A DNA stretch of 64,000 bases, taken from positions 1 through 64,000 of the forward strand of contig JAPSJW010000007.1 in assembly GCA_031177985.1 (NCBI GenBank). The letters are read 5' to 3'. The notes below the pieces were generated by a model that ran no database searches, had not been told where the DNA came from, and worked only from the letters and a program-made list of their open reading frames with translations. The position numbers were made by a program, and so were the translations under genes. Shown here piece after piece: positions 26,283 through 33,436 of this stretch (positions are counted from its first letter, which is position 1; each line of letters begins with the position of its first letter). This DNA is from Microbacteriaceae bacterium (GTDB taxonomy: Bacteria > Actinomycetota > Actinomycetes > Actinomycetales > Microbacteriaceae).

Positions 26283-27272
26283 GTGGGCGTCGTGGCGGAA
26301 CGACGAGCGATCCAGGGGGTGGTCGCGGGAGCCCTGGCGATCGGCGTGGTGCTGATGTCCGGATCGCCGGCGGCAGCGGCCGACATCCCCATCGACTTCA
26401 CCGGGGAGACCGGCACCCAGCAGACGGTCGAGTACGGGGACTACTGGTACTTCGACGTGCAGGTCGGCCAGTTCATCGGCTCGCCCGGGCAGTTCACCGT
26501 CAACGACGGCAGCGGTGCCGAGGTCCATCGCACCGCGATGTACGCGGGCGGCCTGACGCAGGTGGGCAGCTGGATCTACGACGAGCCGCTCGACGCCGGC
26601 GAGTACCAGTTCACCGCGTCCATCGCGAGCACCGGCTACCCGGACCTCGGCACCACGGACACCCCGGCGCGGCTCACCATCGAGCCCGCAGCCCTCGCGG
26701 TGGAGGTGCTCGTCGAGACGGACGCCAGCCAGCCGGCCAACGCCGTCATCTCGGCACGGATGACGGGGGATTACCTGCAGCGGATGGACGAGGGCTTCCC
26801 CGCCTCGCTTCCCGCCGGAACCTGGAGCGTCACGGTGCTCGACGAGACCGGCGCGACGGCTTTCGAGGACACGACGGACCAGATCTCCGCCGGCGACCCG
26901 TTCGCCTCGTTCTACTGGACCGATGTGCCGCGGGGCACCGACTTCACGGCGACCGCGACCTTCGCCCCGACCGAGCAGCAGCAGAACTTCACGGTGTCGC
27001 CGTCGATCGACTTCCCGTACACGAGCAGCGCAGCGGATGCAGGAGAGGACGGCGCCCCGCCGACGTCGCAGGTCGCGCCGGGCGACGAGGCCAACGGATG
27101 GTCGGTGCCGCTCTGGGTGCTCGCTGCGATCGGCGCCGGCGCGTTGCTCGTGCTGCTCGCCGAAGTGGTGCTGGCCTTCCTCCTCCTGCGACGACGGCGG
27201 CGGCGCCGGATCCCTCCGGCGCCTCAGGAGGACGTCGCCGCCGAGCGCGAGGAGGTGCTGCAGGATGCGTAA
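26283..27272 (+). CDS. Secreted, C-terminally membrane-anchored protein, unknown function (first of a paralogous pair)
   Basis: 329 residues from GTG 26283 (GTG 26292 also fits). A signal peptide ends at SPAAAA (about 37). About 240 extracellular residues follow in what look like two beta-sandwich domains, then a short linker, one membrane helix (VPLWVLAAIGAGALLVLLAEVV region, about 278-305) and a run of seven Arg, leaving a 25-residue cytoplasmic tail. No LPXTG, catalytic or metal motif. It resembles the next gene in order and in conserved segments (IEPAALAVEV; W-V-VLDETG). Its stop lies eight bases inside that gene. Confidence 0.72.
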   Translation: MGVVAERRAIQGVVAGALAIGVVLMSGSPAAAADIPIDFTGETGTQQTVEYGDYWYFDVQVGQFIGSPGQFTVNDGSGAEVHRTAMYAGGLTQVGSWIYDEPLDAGEYQFTASIASTGYPDLGTTDTPARLTIEPAALAVEVLVETDASQPANAVISARMTGDYLQRMDEGFPASLPAGTWSVTVLDETGATAFEDTTDQISAGDPFASFYWTDVPRGTDFTATATFAPTEQQQNFTVSPSIDFPYTSSAADAGEDGAPPTSQVAPGDEANGWSVPLWVLAAIGAGALLVLLAEVVLAFLLLRRRRRRRIPPAPQEDVAAEREEVLQDA

Positions 27273-28167
27273 GGTCCTCGCGTCGGCTGTCGCCGCATCC
27301 GTTCTCCTGCTCGCGACGGCGCTTCCCGCGTCGGCAGCGGGGGAGTCGCCCACCGAGATCCACTTCGAGGAGACCGAGCTCGGTCCGCTGCCGTTCGGCG
27401 AGACGTGGGTGCTGCCCATCCAGGTGGAGGCCACCGGCGAGTTCGCGCCCTACATCGGTCAGAGCGACGGAACCGTCGACGTGTTCATCGACGGCATCGC
27501 CGGTGCCTACGCGACGGCGCTACCGGTGCTGGGCGGAGGCGAGGCGTACTTCGCCCAGCCCGCCGGACAGCCGCTGCTGCCGGCGGGCGAGCACACCGTA
27601 CGGGCGGTCTTCCGGCCCAGCGGGGGCAGCGTGTTCGCGTCGAGTCAGACCACCCAGACGGCCGTGATCCGGGTCGAGCCGTTGGCACTCACGACGGAGT
27701 TCACGACGCGCAGTGCCGGATCGGATGCCCTTCCGGTCGTACGGCTCACGGTGCGAGGGCCGGACGGCACCGATCTGGGCTCCAGGGCCATCGGCATGTG
27801 GCGGGTCGACGTCGTGGCGGGCAGCACCGGCGAGCTCGTCGAGTCCCTGTCCGTGCCCGCAGCGCGCCTCGGCATAACCGCGGAAGCGTCCCTCTCGGCG
27901 GAGCCGGAGCCGGGGGAGACCTACGCCCTCAGCGCGTCCTTCCTGCCCGACGACGGCATCGCCTCCAGCGCGCAGGTGGCCGACCCCGAGCCGCTGTATC
28001 ACGACGTGCCGGGCCTCGGGCTCGACGAGCAGCTGCACGTGCCGACTGTCGTGCCGTGGTGGGCGGTCTGGACGGGGGGAGCGGTCGGGGCGCTGCTGCT
28101 GGCCGGGCTCGTCGCGCTCGTGATCCTGCTCGCCCGCCGCCGTCCGGCGCCGGTGCCCGCCGCCTGA
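27265..28167 (+). CDS. Secreted, C-terminally membrane-anchored protein, unknown function (second of a paralogous pair)
   Basis: 300 residues. Signal peptide RKVLASAVAASVLLLATALPASA, about 225 extracellular residues rich in Val, Thr, Glu and Gly, then one membrane helix (GGAVGALLLAGLVALVILLA region) and a short RRRPAPVPAA tail. VEPLALTTEF and MWRVDVVAGSTGEL align with segments of the preceding protein, so the two probably arose by duplication and may form a surface complex. The ATG overlaps the first gene. Function not recognised. Confidence 0.72.
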   Translation: MRKVLASAVAASVLLLATALPASAAGESPTEIHFEETELGPLPFGETWVLPIQVEATGEFAPYIGQSDGTVDVFIDGIAGAYATALPVLGGGEAYFAQPAGQPLLPAGEHTVRAVFRPSGGSVFASSQTTQTAVIRVEPLALTTEFTTRSAGSDALPVVRLTVRGPDGTDLGSRAIGMWRVDVVAGSTGELVESLSVPAARLGITAEASLSAEPEPGETYALSASFLPDDGIASSAQVADPEPLYHDVPGLGLDEQLHVPTVVPWWAVWTGGAVGALLLAGLVALVILLARRRPAPVPAA

Positions 28168-28206
28168 GCGCTGGACCGGGGAGCGCTCGCCGGGCAGAAT
28201 GCGGTC

Positions 28207-28659
28207 ATGCCGGAACGCGCGACGACGGAGCAGCAGCGCCTGCGCGATCTCGCCCGGCTGCGCTCGGTGCGGGACCGGATGGATCGGGAGTTCGCGCAGC
28301 CGCTCGACGTCGAGGCGCTCGCCCGCGGCGTGAACCTGTCGGCGGGCCATCTCAGTCGCGAGTTCAAGCGCGCCTACGGCGAGTCGCCCTACTCCTACCT
28401 CATGACGCGTCGCATCGAGCGCGCCATGGCCCTGCTGCGCCGCGGCGATCTGAGCGTCACGGAGATCTGTTTCGCGGTCGGCTGCTCGTCGCTCGGCACC
28501 TTCAGCACGCGGTTCAGCGAGCTGGTCGGCATGTCGCCGAGCGCCTTCCGCGAGCTGGACGATCAGACGGTCGCCGGGATGCCGTCGTGCGTCGCCAAGC
28601 AGGTGACCCGACCCGTCAGGAATCGAGAAGCGGCACGACTGGCCGCGCCCGTAGCGTGA
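28207..28659 (+). CDS. AraC-family transcriptional regulator (DNA-binding domain only)
   Basis: 150 residues. Two helix-turn-helix units of AraC/XylS type span about 20-115: LDVEALARGVNLSAGHLSRE and LSVTEICFAVGCSSLGTFST. The sensing domain is absent; a 35-residue Arg/Ala-rich tail follows. The gene is coupled to the VOC gene downstream, whose GTG/ATG start overlaps or follows the stop directly. This regulator-plus-VOC pairing is frequent in actinobacteria. Confidence 0.88.
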   Translation: MPERATTEQQRLRDLARLRSVRDRMDREFAQPLDVEALARGVNLSAGHLSREFKRAYGESPYSYLMTRRIERAMALLRRGDLSVTEICFAVGCSSLGTFSTRFSELVGMSPSAFRELDDQTVAGMPSCVAKQVTRPVRNREAARLAAPVA

Positions 28660-28664
28660 CCGTC

Positions 28665-29075
28665 ATGAACATCACCATCCACTCCAGCTTCCTCGCGCAC
28701 GACGACCCCGATGCGGCGCTCGCCTTCTACAGGGACATCCTCGGTTTCGAGGTGCGCAACGACGTCGGCTACGAGGGCATGCGCTGGATCACCGTCGGAC
28801 CCGTCGGCCAGCCGGAGACGTCGATCGTGCTGCACCCGCCGGCGGCCGACCCTGGCGTGACGGACGAAGAACGACGGATCATCGCGGAGATGATGGCCAA
28901 GGGCGTCTATGGCGGCGTGAACCTGGCGACCGACGATGTGGACGCGACATTCGCGCGACTCCAGGCGGCCGGCGCCGAGGTCGTCCAGGAGCCGATCGAC
29001 CAGTTCTACGGCGTGCGCGACTGCGCCTTCCGCGATCCGTCGGGCAACATGATTCGCATCCAGCAGTCCGCCTGA
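28665..29075 (+). CDS. VOC (glyoxalase/bleomycin resistance-like) family protein
   Basis: 136 residues with two beta-alpha-beta-beta-beta modules: SSFLAHDDPDAALAFYRDILGF and VNLATDDVDATFARLQAAG, ending in the metal/substrate strand CAFRDPSGNMIRIQQ. Substrate unknown. ATG 28665 is chosen; GTG 28656 overlaps the AraC stop (GTGA) and would add three residues. Confidence 0.87.
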   Translation: MNITIHSSFLAHDDPDAALAFYRDILGFEVRNDVGYEGMRWITVGPVGQPETSIVLHPPAADPGVTDEERRIIAEMMAKGVYGGVNLATDDVDATFARLQAAGAEVVQEPIDQFYGVRDCAFRDPSGNMIRIQQSA

Positions 29076-29117
29076 CGGCTCGGCTCTGTCGCCGTTTCTG
29101 CCGCGGCGACGTAACCG

Positions 29118-29131
29118 ATAATGCACATTAT
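29118..29131. promoter_or_regulatory. AT-rich operator-like palindrome between convergent genes
   Basis: ATAATG-CA-CATTAT: perfect 6-bp arms with a 2-base spacer, strikingly AT-rich for this genome. It lies between the ends of two convergent genes (29075 and 29182), so it is not upstream of either. Confidence 0.45.
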
Positions 29132-29181
29132 GTCAGCTCGGAATCGCACGGCACCTGGTGGGCCCCCGCGTCGGTCCGCGA

Positions 29182-29820
29182 TCAGGCGGCAAAGCGGAAC
29201 GTGCGCCCGAAGCGCTCCAGCAGCTCGCCGCTCCCCTCCAGCAGCTCGATCTCACCAGTCGCGATCGCCCGCTGAGCGTCCAGCTCGCCCTTGATAAGTC
29301 GGTGAATGCCCCGGCCGGCAAATGACAGGTCGGCCGGACCGTCCCCGCGGCGCACGTCGAGCGTCGGACCATCGACGCGCACGAGGAGCTCAGCGCCGCC
29401 GACGCGCGCTGCGTAGGCCGTCGCTGGCAGGTCGAGCGCGATCTGCGGCCGGAAGGCGCTGCGCAGGTCCATCGTCATCGAGTCGGCCGTGATGACCTGC
29501 TCGTCGCGCGGCTCGTCCAGCGAGGCGAGTCCCCAGGCGCCCAGTGCCAGCACGACGGGCTCGAGCTCTCGCCCGTAGGGCGTCAGCTCGTAGATGACGA
29601 TGCGTGATCGCGGCGCTCGGCGGATGATGCCGCCCGCCTGCAGCTCCTTGAGCCGGGCGGCGAGGATGTTGGAGGGGATCCGCGGGAGACCTGCCGCGAG
29701 CTCACCGTAGCGTCGCGGACCGACCAGCAGGTCACGGACGATGAGCAGGGCCCACCGCTCCCCCACGAGCTCGACCGCGCGCGCGACGCCGCCGTACTGC
29801 CCGTAGTCGCGAGCGGCCAC
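29182..29820 (-). CDS. HxlR-type winged-helix regulator with a C-terminal SCP2-like extension
   Basis: 212 residues. The N-terminal HxlR domain (about 1-100) has VELVGERWALLIVRDLLVGP and RIPSNILAARLKELQAGGII. The extra C-terminal domain (about 105-212), with FRPQIALDLPATAYAARVGG and GEIELLEGSGELLERF, resembles the sterol-carrier-like domain found on some HxlR proteins and may bind a ligand. The GTG at 29820 lies five bases after the VOC stop, so the pair is an operon. It probably binds the inverted repeat at 30285-30303. Confidence 0.85.
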   Translation of the reverse strand: MAARDYGQYGGVARAVELVGERWALLIVRDLLVGPRRYGELAAGLPRIPSNILAARLKELQAGGIIRRAPRSRIVIYELTPYGRELEPVVLALGAWGLASLDEPRDEQVITADSMTMDLRSAFRPQIALDLPATAYAARVGGAELLVRVDGPTLDVRRGDGPADLSFAGRGIHRLIKGELDAQRAIATGEIELLEGSGELLERFGRTFRFAA

Positions 29821-29824
29821 CGCG

Positions 29825-30253
29825 TCAGGCCTTGGCTGCGGCGGTCTCGGGGCTGGTGGTGGCGGTCGGGTCCATCCAGCCGAACTCGAGCACATGGCCG
29901 TCCGGGTCGGTGAGCTGCCGCTGGTACATGAAGCCGTAGTCGCTCGGCTCCTGCGTCTCGGTTCCTCCGGCGGCCAGCCCGTCCATGATTCTCGCGTCGA
30001 CCGCCTCGCGGCTCTCCAGGTACACGATGACCGCTCCCCAGGCACCCGCTGCGGGGTCGGCGATCGGCCGATCGGTGAAGGTCTGGAAGAACTCGCGGGC
30101 GACGATCATGAAGTAGCTGTGGCCGTCCTCGATGACGAAGCAGGTGCCGTTGTGGTCGCTCATCGCGGGGTTCACCATGAACCCGAGCGCCCGGTAATAG
30201 GCGTTCGATCGCTCCAGATCAGCCACGGGAAGGCTGATGAACAGCTGGGTCAT
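29825..30253 (-). CDS. VOC family protein (glyoxalase-like)
   Basis: 142 residues: FISLPVADLERSNAYYRALGF opens the fold and RQLTDPDGHVLEFGWMDP closes it, matching the YycE/PhnB-like VOC group. Substrate unknown. I use ATG 30253, which has GGAG six bases upstream; ATG 30265 would add four residues. First gene of the VOC-hxlR operon. Confidence 0.87.
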   Translation of the reverse strand: MTQLFISLPVADLERSNAYYRALGFMVNPAMSDHNGTCFVIEDGHSYFMIVAREFFQTFTDRPIADPAAGAWGAVIVYLESREAVDARIMDGLAAGGTETQEPSDYGFMYQRQLTDPDGHVLEFGWMDPTATTSPETAAAKA

Positions 30254-30284
30254 GGCGTTCTCCATTTCGTCGGCCTGTAACTGA

Positions 30285-30303
30285 TACTTGCAAAAAACAA
30301 GTA
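30285..30303. promoter_or_regulatory. Inverted-repeat operator of the VOC-hxlR operon
   Basis: TACTTG, seven bases (CAAAAAA), CAAGTA: perfect 6-bp arms in an AT-rich patch 32 bases before the VOC start. Probable binding site of the HxlR regulator encoded downstream in the same operon. Confidence 0.6.
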
Positions 30304-30335
30304 ACACCGCAACAGCCCGCGGCGCCCGGCCCCGA

Positions 30336-30743
30336 TCAGTCCCAGACGAGGTACTCCCCCTCCACCTCGACGACGCTCCAGTCGCCGCAGACGAATCCAT
30401 CGCCGGGGAGTTCCTCCGTCGGCCACCAGTCCGGCTCGAACGCCGGCTCCCCTTCGACCGAACCCGCCTCGCAGTAGTCCGCCGTGAGCCCGCCCGCCGA
30501 GGTGAAGCCCAGCAGGGCGCCCTTGTCGATGGTGTTGTAGGCGATCCGGATCTCCTGGGCGTCTCTCGGGACGAGCGCGGGGATGCGCACGGCATCCCAG
30601 GACGACTCCATGGCGGCGAGATCCGGGTAGGCGGCGCCGTACTGCTCGTTGACTCCCAGCGCCTGGCATCCGGCGAGCACCGGGAGGGTCAGGGCGAGTG
30701 TTGCGCCGGCGAGCAGTTGGATGCGGTCGGTACTCGATGTCAT
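30336..30743 (-). CDS. Small lipoprotein, unknown function
   Basis: 135 residues. Signal peptide ending in the lipobox VLAGC (Cys about 26) marks it as a membrane-anchored lipoprotein. The mature part is acidic with two further Cys (DYCEAG, FVCGDW) that could form a disulfide. No family recognised. It is divergent from the AviRb-like gene and shares a 169-bp gap with it. Confidence 0.72.
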   Translation of the reverse strand: MTSSTDRIQLLAGATLALTLPVLAGCQALGVNEQYGAAYPDLAAMESSWDAVRIPALVPRDAQEIRIAYNTIDKGALLGFTSAGGLTADYCEAGSVEGEPAFEPDWWPTEELPGDGFVCGDWSVVEVEGEYLVWD

Positions 30744-30831
30744 GTCCTCAAGCCAACGCGAGCGGCCTGCGGCAGTCGTCGCCCGGGAGGAGGACCGGCG
30801 TCATCACCGCGGCTGATCTCTGCGCGGCGAG

Positions 30832-30844
30832 CCGATCGAATCGG
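30832..30844. promoter_or_regulatory. Palindrome in the leader of the methyltransferase operon
   Basis: CCGAT-CGA-ATCGG (5-bp arms). A second, longer-range pair, TCGCCCGGG (30779-30787) and CCCGGGCGA (30867-30875), flanks it. Both lie in the 169-bp region before the AviRb-like gene and could be an operator or part of an RNA leader. No clear -10 is visible. Confidence 0.35.
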
Positions 30845-30912
30845 GCAGAGGAAGTCGGGTGCGGTGCCCGGGCGATGGCCAGGCTGGGAAGTCGGTTCAT
30901 GGGAGGTGGAGC

Positions 30913-31746
30913 GTGGCGCGCACGTCGACGATCTCGCGCCCGAACGCGCGGTTCCAGCAGTGGGAGGCGCTTCTGCGGAACCGGACCAGACGGCAGCGCG
31001 CCGGCGAGTTCGTGGTGCAGGGCGTCAGGCCGATCACCCTGGCCGTGCAGCGCGGCTGGACGGTCCGCGCGCTGATCCACGATGCCGAGCGGCCGCTCTC
31101 GCGGTGGGCGTCGGCTCTCCTCGAGCACGCCGGCGGTGAGCGCGTCGCGATGGCGCCCGCGCTGCTGCGACAACTCTCGGACAAGGAGCAGGACGCGTCG
31201 GAGGTCGTGGCGGTGGTCGAGCTCCCCGCCGACGACCTGAGCCGCATCCCCGTCGGCCCGAAATTCCTGGGCACGGTCTTCGACCGGCCATCGGCGCCCG
31301 GCAACATCGGCACTCTCATCCGGTCGCTGGACGCCTTCGGCGGTGCCGGGCTCATCGTGACGGGACACGGCGCCGACCCTTACGACCCCAAGGCGGTGCG
31401 CGCATCGACTGGGTCGCTGTTCGCCGTGCCGGCCGTGCGGGTGCCATCCTCGGAGCAGGTCGCCGCGTGGGTGCAACGGCACCGCGCCCACGGCTCCCCC
31501 GTCGTCATCGTCGGCACCGATGAGAACGGCGACCGCGACGTCGCCGACATCGACCTCACCGGGCCGACCCTCTTCGTCATCGGCAACGAGACATCCGGGT
31601 TGAGCGCAGCCTGGCTGCAGCACTGCGATGTCGTGGCACGGATACCGATGGCCGGCACGGCCAGCTCCCTGAACGCAGCGAGCGCAGCGACGGTGGCGTT
31701 GTACGAGGCCTCCCGCCAGCGCAACCGCTCGGGGGCCGCCGGATGA
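30913..31746 (+). CDS. aviRb: AviRb-like SPOUT (SpoU/TrmH) 23S rRNA 2'-O-methyltransferase, orthosomycin resistance
   Basis: 277 residues. An N-terminal RNA-binding part (NARFQQWEALLRNRTRRQRAG, GEFVVQGVRPITLAV) is followed by the trefoil-knot SPOUT domain: FDRPSAPGNIGTLIRS, FVIGNETSGLSAAW and IPMAGTASSLNAASAA carry motifs 1-3 and the SAM site. The N-terminal block and the RASTGSLFAVPAVRVPS segment match AviRb of the avilamycin cluster, which methylates the ribose of U2479 (E. coli numbering) in 23S rRNA. GTG 30913 has GGGAGGTGGAGC upstream. The stop overlaps the next ATG, and that gene is AviRa-like, which strengthens the call. The specificity itself is inferred. Confidence 0.87.
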   Translation: MARTSTISRPNARFQQWEALLRNRTRRQRAGEFVVQGVRPITLAVQRGWTVRALIHDAERPLSRWASALLEHAGGERVAMAPALLRQLSDKEQDASEVVAVVELPADDLSRIPVGPKFLGTVFDRPSAPGNIGTLIRSLDAFGGAGLIVTGHGADPYDPKAVRASTGSLFAVPAVRVPSSEQVAAWVQRHRAHGSPVVIVGTDENGDRDVADIDLTGPTLFVIGNETSGLSAAWLQHCDVVARIPMAGTASSLNAASAATVALYEASRQRNRSGAAG

Positions 31747-32573
31747 GCTACCGGTACGCGCTGCTCGACGAGGACCACAGCGATCTCTCCCCCGGTGCCG
31801 TGCTGCACTCCGCGCCGGGGTTCCCCGCGTTCCCGGTGCGGCTCGCGAGCGAGATGTTCCTGCGCGCTCGCGCGATCCAATCGAGCGGCCCCGCGAGTGT
31901 GTGGGACCCGTGCTGCGGCAGCGGCTACCTCCTGACCGTGCTGTCGTTCCTGCACCGAGCGGGACTCCGCAGTGTCTTCGGCTCCGACGTCGACGTCGCG
32001 GCGCTCGCAGTCGCAGAGCGGAACCTGGCGCTCGTGAGCGAGGGCGGGCTGGCCGCGCGGTCGGAGGAGCTCCTGCATCGCGCAGCGCTGTTCGACAAGC
32101 CCTCCTACGCTGCCGCCTCCGCTGCGGCACAGCGCCTCTGCCGGGCGCTCGAGGCAGCAGGGGGCTCGCTTCCTCACGCGACCGCCGTTGCGGACGTCTT
32201 CGACCCAGGTCGACTGCATACAGCGCTCGACGGCCGGCGCCCCGATCTCGTGATCACGGATGTCCCCTATGGGGAGCGGACGGCATGGGCGGGTCCACTG
32301 TGCGGCACCGGCATCGCGGGCATGCTTCGCTCGCTCGCCACGGTTCTCGACGGGGACGCGGTGATCGCGATCGCCACCCGGGGCCGCAAGGCGCCCGCGA
32401 GCGGGAGAGCACGCCCGCTCTCCTGGTTCCGGGTGGGCACCCGCGTCGTCGCCCTGTTCCGTGCGCGAGAGATAGGCGATGGAACGTCCCGCCCGGATAG
32501 CGTGGAGCGCGCGGATGCCTCGCTGGGCCTCGGCGCGCATCCGCTGGTCTCGCCCCAGGGAGGAGAACCGTGA
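31743..32573 (+). CDS. aviRa: AviRa-like 23S rRNA guanine methyltransferase, orthosomycin resistance
   Basis: 276 residues. The N-terminus (YRYALLDEDHSDLSPGAVLH, SAPGFPAFPVRLASEMF) and the SAM motif WDPCCGSGYLLTVL follow AviRa closely; the later DLVITDVPYGE is the substrate-base motif of Rossmann N-methyltransferases. AviRa methylates G2535 (E. coli numbering) of 23S rRNA and gives avilamycin resistance with AviRb. The ATG overlaps the AviRb-like stop (ATGA) and its own stop overlaps the regulator GTG. A C-terminal tail of about 25 residues (from SRPDSVERADA) is extra. Confidence 0.88.
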   Translation: MSYRYALLDEDHSDLSPGAVLHSAPGFPAFPVRLASEMFLRARAIQSSGPASVWDPCCGSGYLLTVLSFLHRAGLRSVFGSDVDVAALAVAERNLALVSEGGLAARSEELLHRAALFDKPSYAAASAAAQRLCRALEAAGGSLPHATAVADVFDPGRLHTALDGRRPDLVITDVPYGERTAWAGPLCGTGIAGMLRSLATVLDGDAVIAIATRGRKAPASGRARPLSWFRVGTRVVALFRAREIGDGTSRPDSVERADASLGLGAHPLVSPQGGEP

Positions 32574-33436
32574 TCGGAGTCCTCAACCGACTCGTGGACC
32601 ACATCGAGGAGCACCTCACCGAGGAGATCGACCTCCCGGAGCTCGCGAGCAGTCTCGGCACGACCGAGTACCACCTCCGACGGATGTTCTCCTCCCTTGC
32701 GGGGATGCCGCTGTCGGACTACGTCAGGCGCCGACGCATGACGGTCGCGGCCGCCGAGGTGGTCGGCGACGGAGAGCTGCTGGAGATCGCCGTGCGCTAC
32801 GGATACGGCTCGACCGAGGCCTTCACCAGAGCGTTTCGCGCGGTGCACGGCGCCGGTCCCGCCGAGGTCCGCCGCGAGGGCGGGCCGCTCCGCACCCAGT
32901 CGCAGCTCCGATTCCGCCTCACCGTAGAAGGGACCACCACTTTGGATACTCGCATTCTCGACCGACCGGCTCTACGGCTCGTCGGCCACGCCGCCCGCGT
33001 GCCGCTCATCTACCACGGCGTCAACCCGCACATCCAGGCGCACATCGCGTCCCTGCCCGCATCCGAGCACGCCCGGCTGAAGCAGCTGAGCGACACGGAG
33101 CCCGCAGGGCTGCTGCAGGTGAGCGCAGACGTCGACCCCGACTACACCGAGGGAAGCGAGCTGACCTACCTGCACGGCGTCGCGGTGCGCGAGAACACGC
33201 CCGTGCCGGACGATCTCGACGTTCTCGAGGTCGAGGCCGGCGCCTGGGCCGTCTTCCGCACAGAGGGCCCCTTCCCCGCGGCACTGCAGACCACGTGGGC
33301 GGCGACCGCCACCGAGTGGTTCCCCTCGAATCCATGGCGGTTGAGGGTCGGCCCGTCGATCGTGTCCGTGCTCGACCGCGCGGAGGACTTCAGCACCGCG
33401 ATCTGCGAGCTGTGGCTGCCGGTCGAACGCGCCTAG
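32570..33436 (+). CDS. AraC regulator with GyrI-like ligand-binding domain
   Basis: 288 residues. An N-terminal AraC DNA-binding domain (about 1-105; TEYHLRRMFSSLAGMPLSDY and YGYGSTEAFTRAFRAVHG) is followed by a GyrI-like effector domain (about 125-288; ALRLVGHAARVPLIYHG, VEAGAWAVFRTEGPFP, ICELWLPV). Proteins of this layout (Rob, BmrR-like sensors) bind lipophilic or cationic drugs. The GTG overlaps the AviRa-like stop with AGGGAGGAG upstream, so it is cotranscribed with the two methyltransferases and probably controls them. Its TAG overlaps the helR stop on the other strand. Confidence 0.88.
   Translation: MIGVLNRLVDHIEEHLTEEIDLPELASSLGTTEYHLRRMFSSLAGMPLSDYVRRRRMTVAAAEVVGDGELLEIAVRYGYGSTEAFTRAFRAVHGAGPAEVRREGGPLRTQSQLRFRLTVEGTTTLDTRILDRPALRLVGHAARVPLIYHGVNPHIQAHIASLPASEHARLKQLSDTEPAGLLQVSADVDPDYTEGSELTYLHGVAVRENTPVPDDLDVLEVEAGAWAVFRTEGPFPAALQTTWAATATEWFPSNPWRLRVGPSIVSVLDRAEDFSTAICELWLPVERA

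Noticed and set aside
30874-31075. ATG-led frame beginning MARLGSRFMGG ahead of and into the AviRb-like gene, considered as a leader peptide
   Set aside because: It runs far into the methyltransferase gene, is Arg/Ser-rich without structure and has no clear ribosome site; a leader peptide would be shorter.
31743-32573. Generic RlmL/Trm11-type N2-guanine methyltransferase
   Set aside because: No THUMP domain, and the N-terminal block matches AviRa; pairing with an AviRb-like gene favours the resistance assignment.
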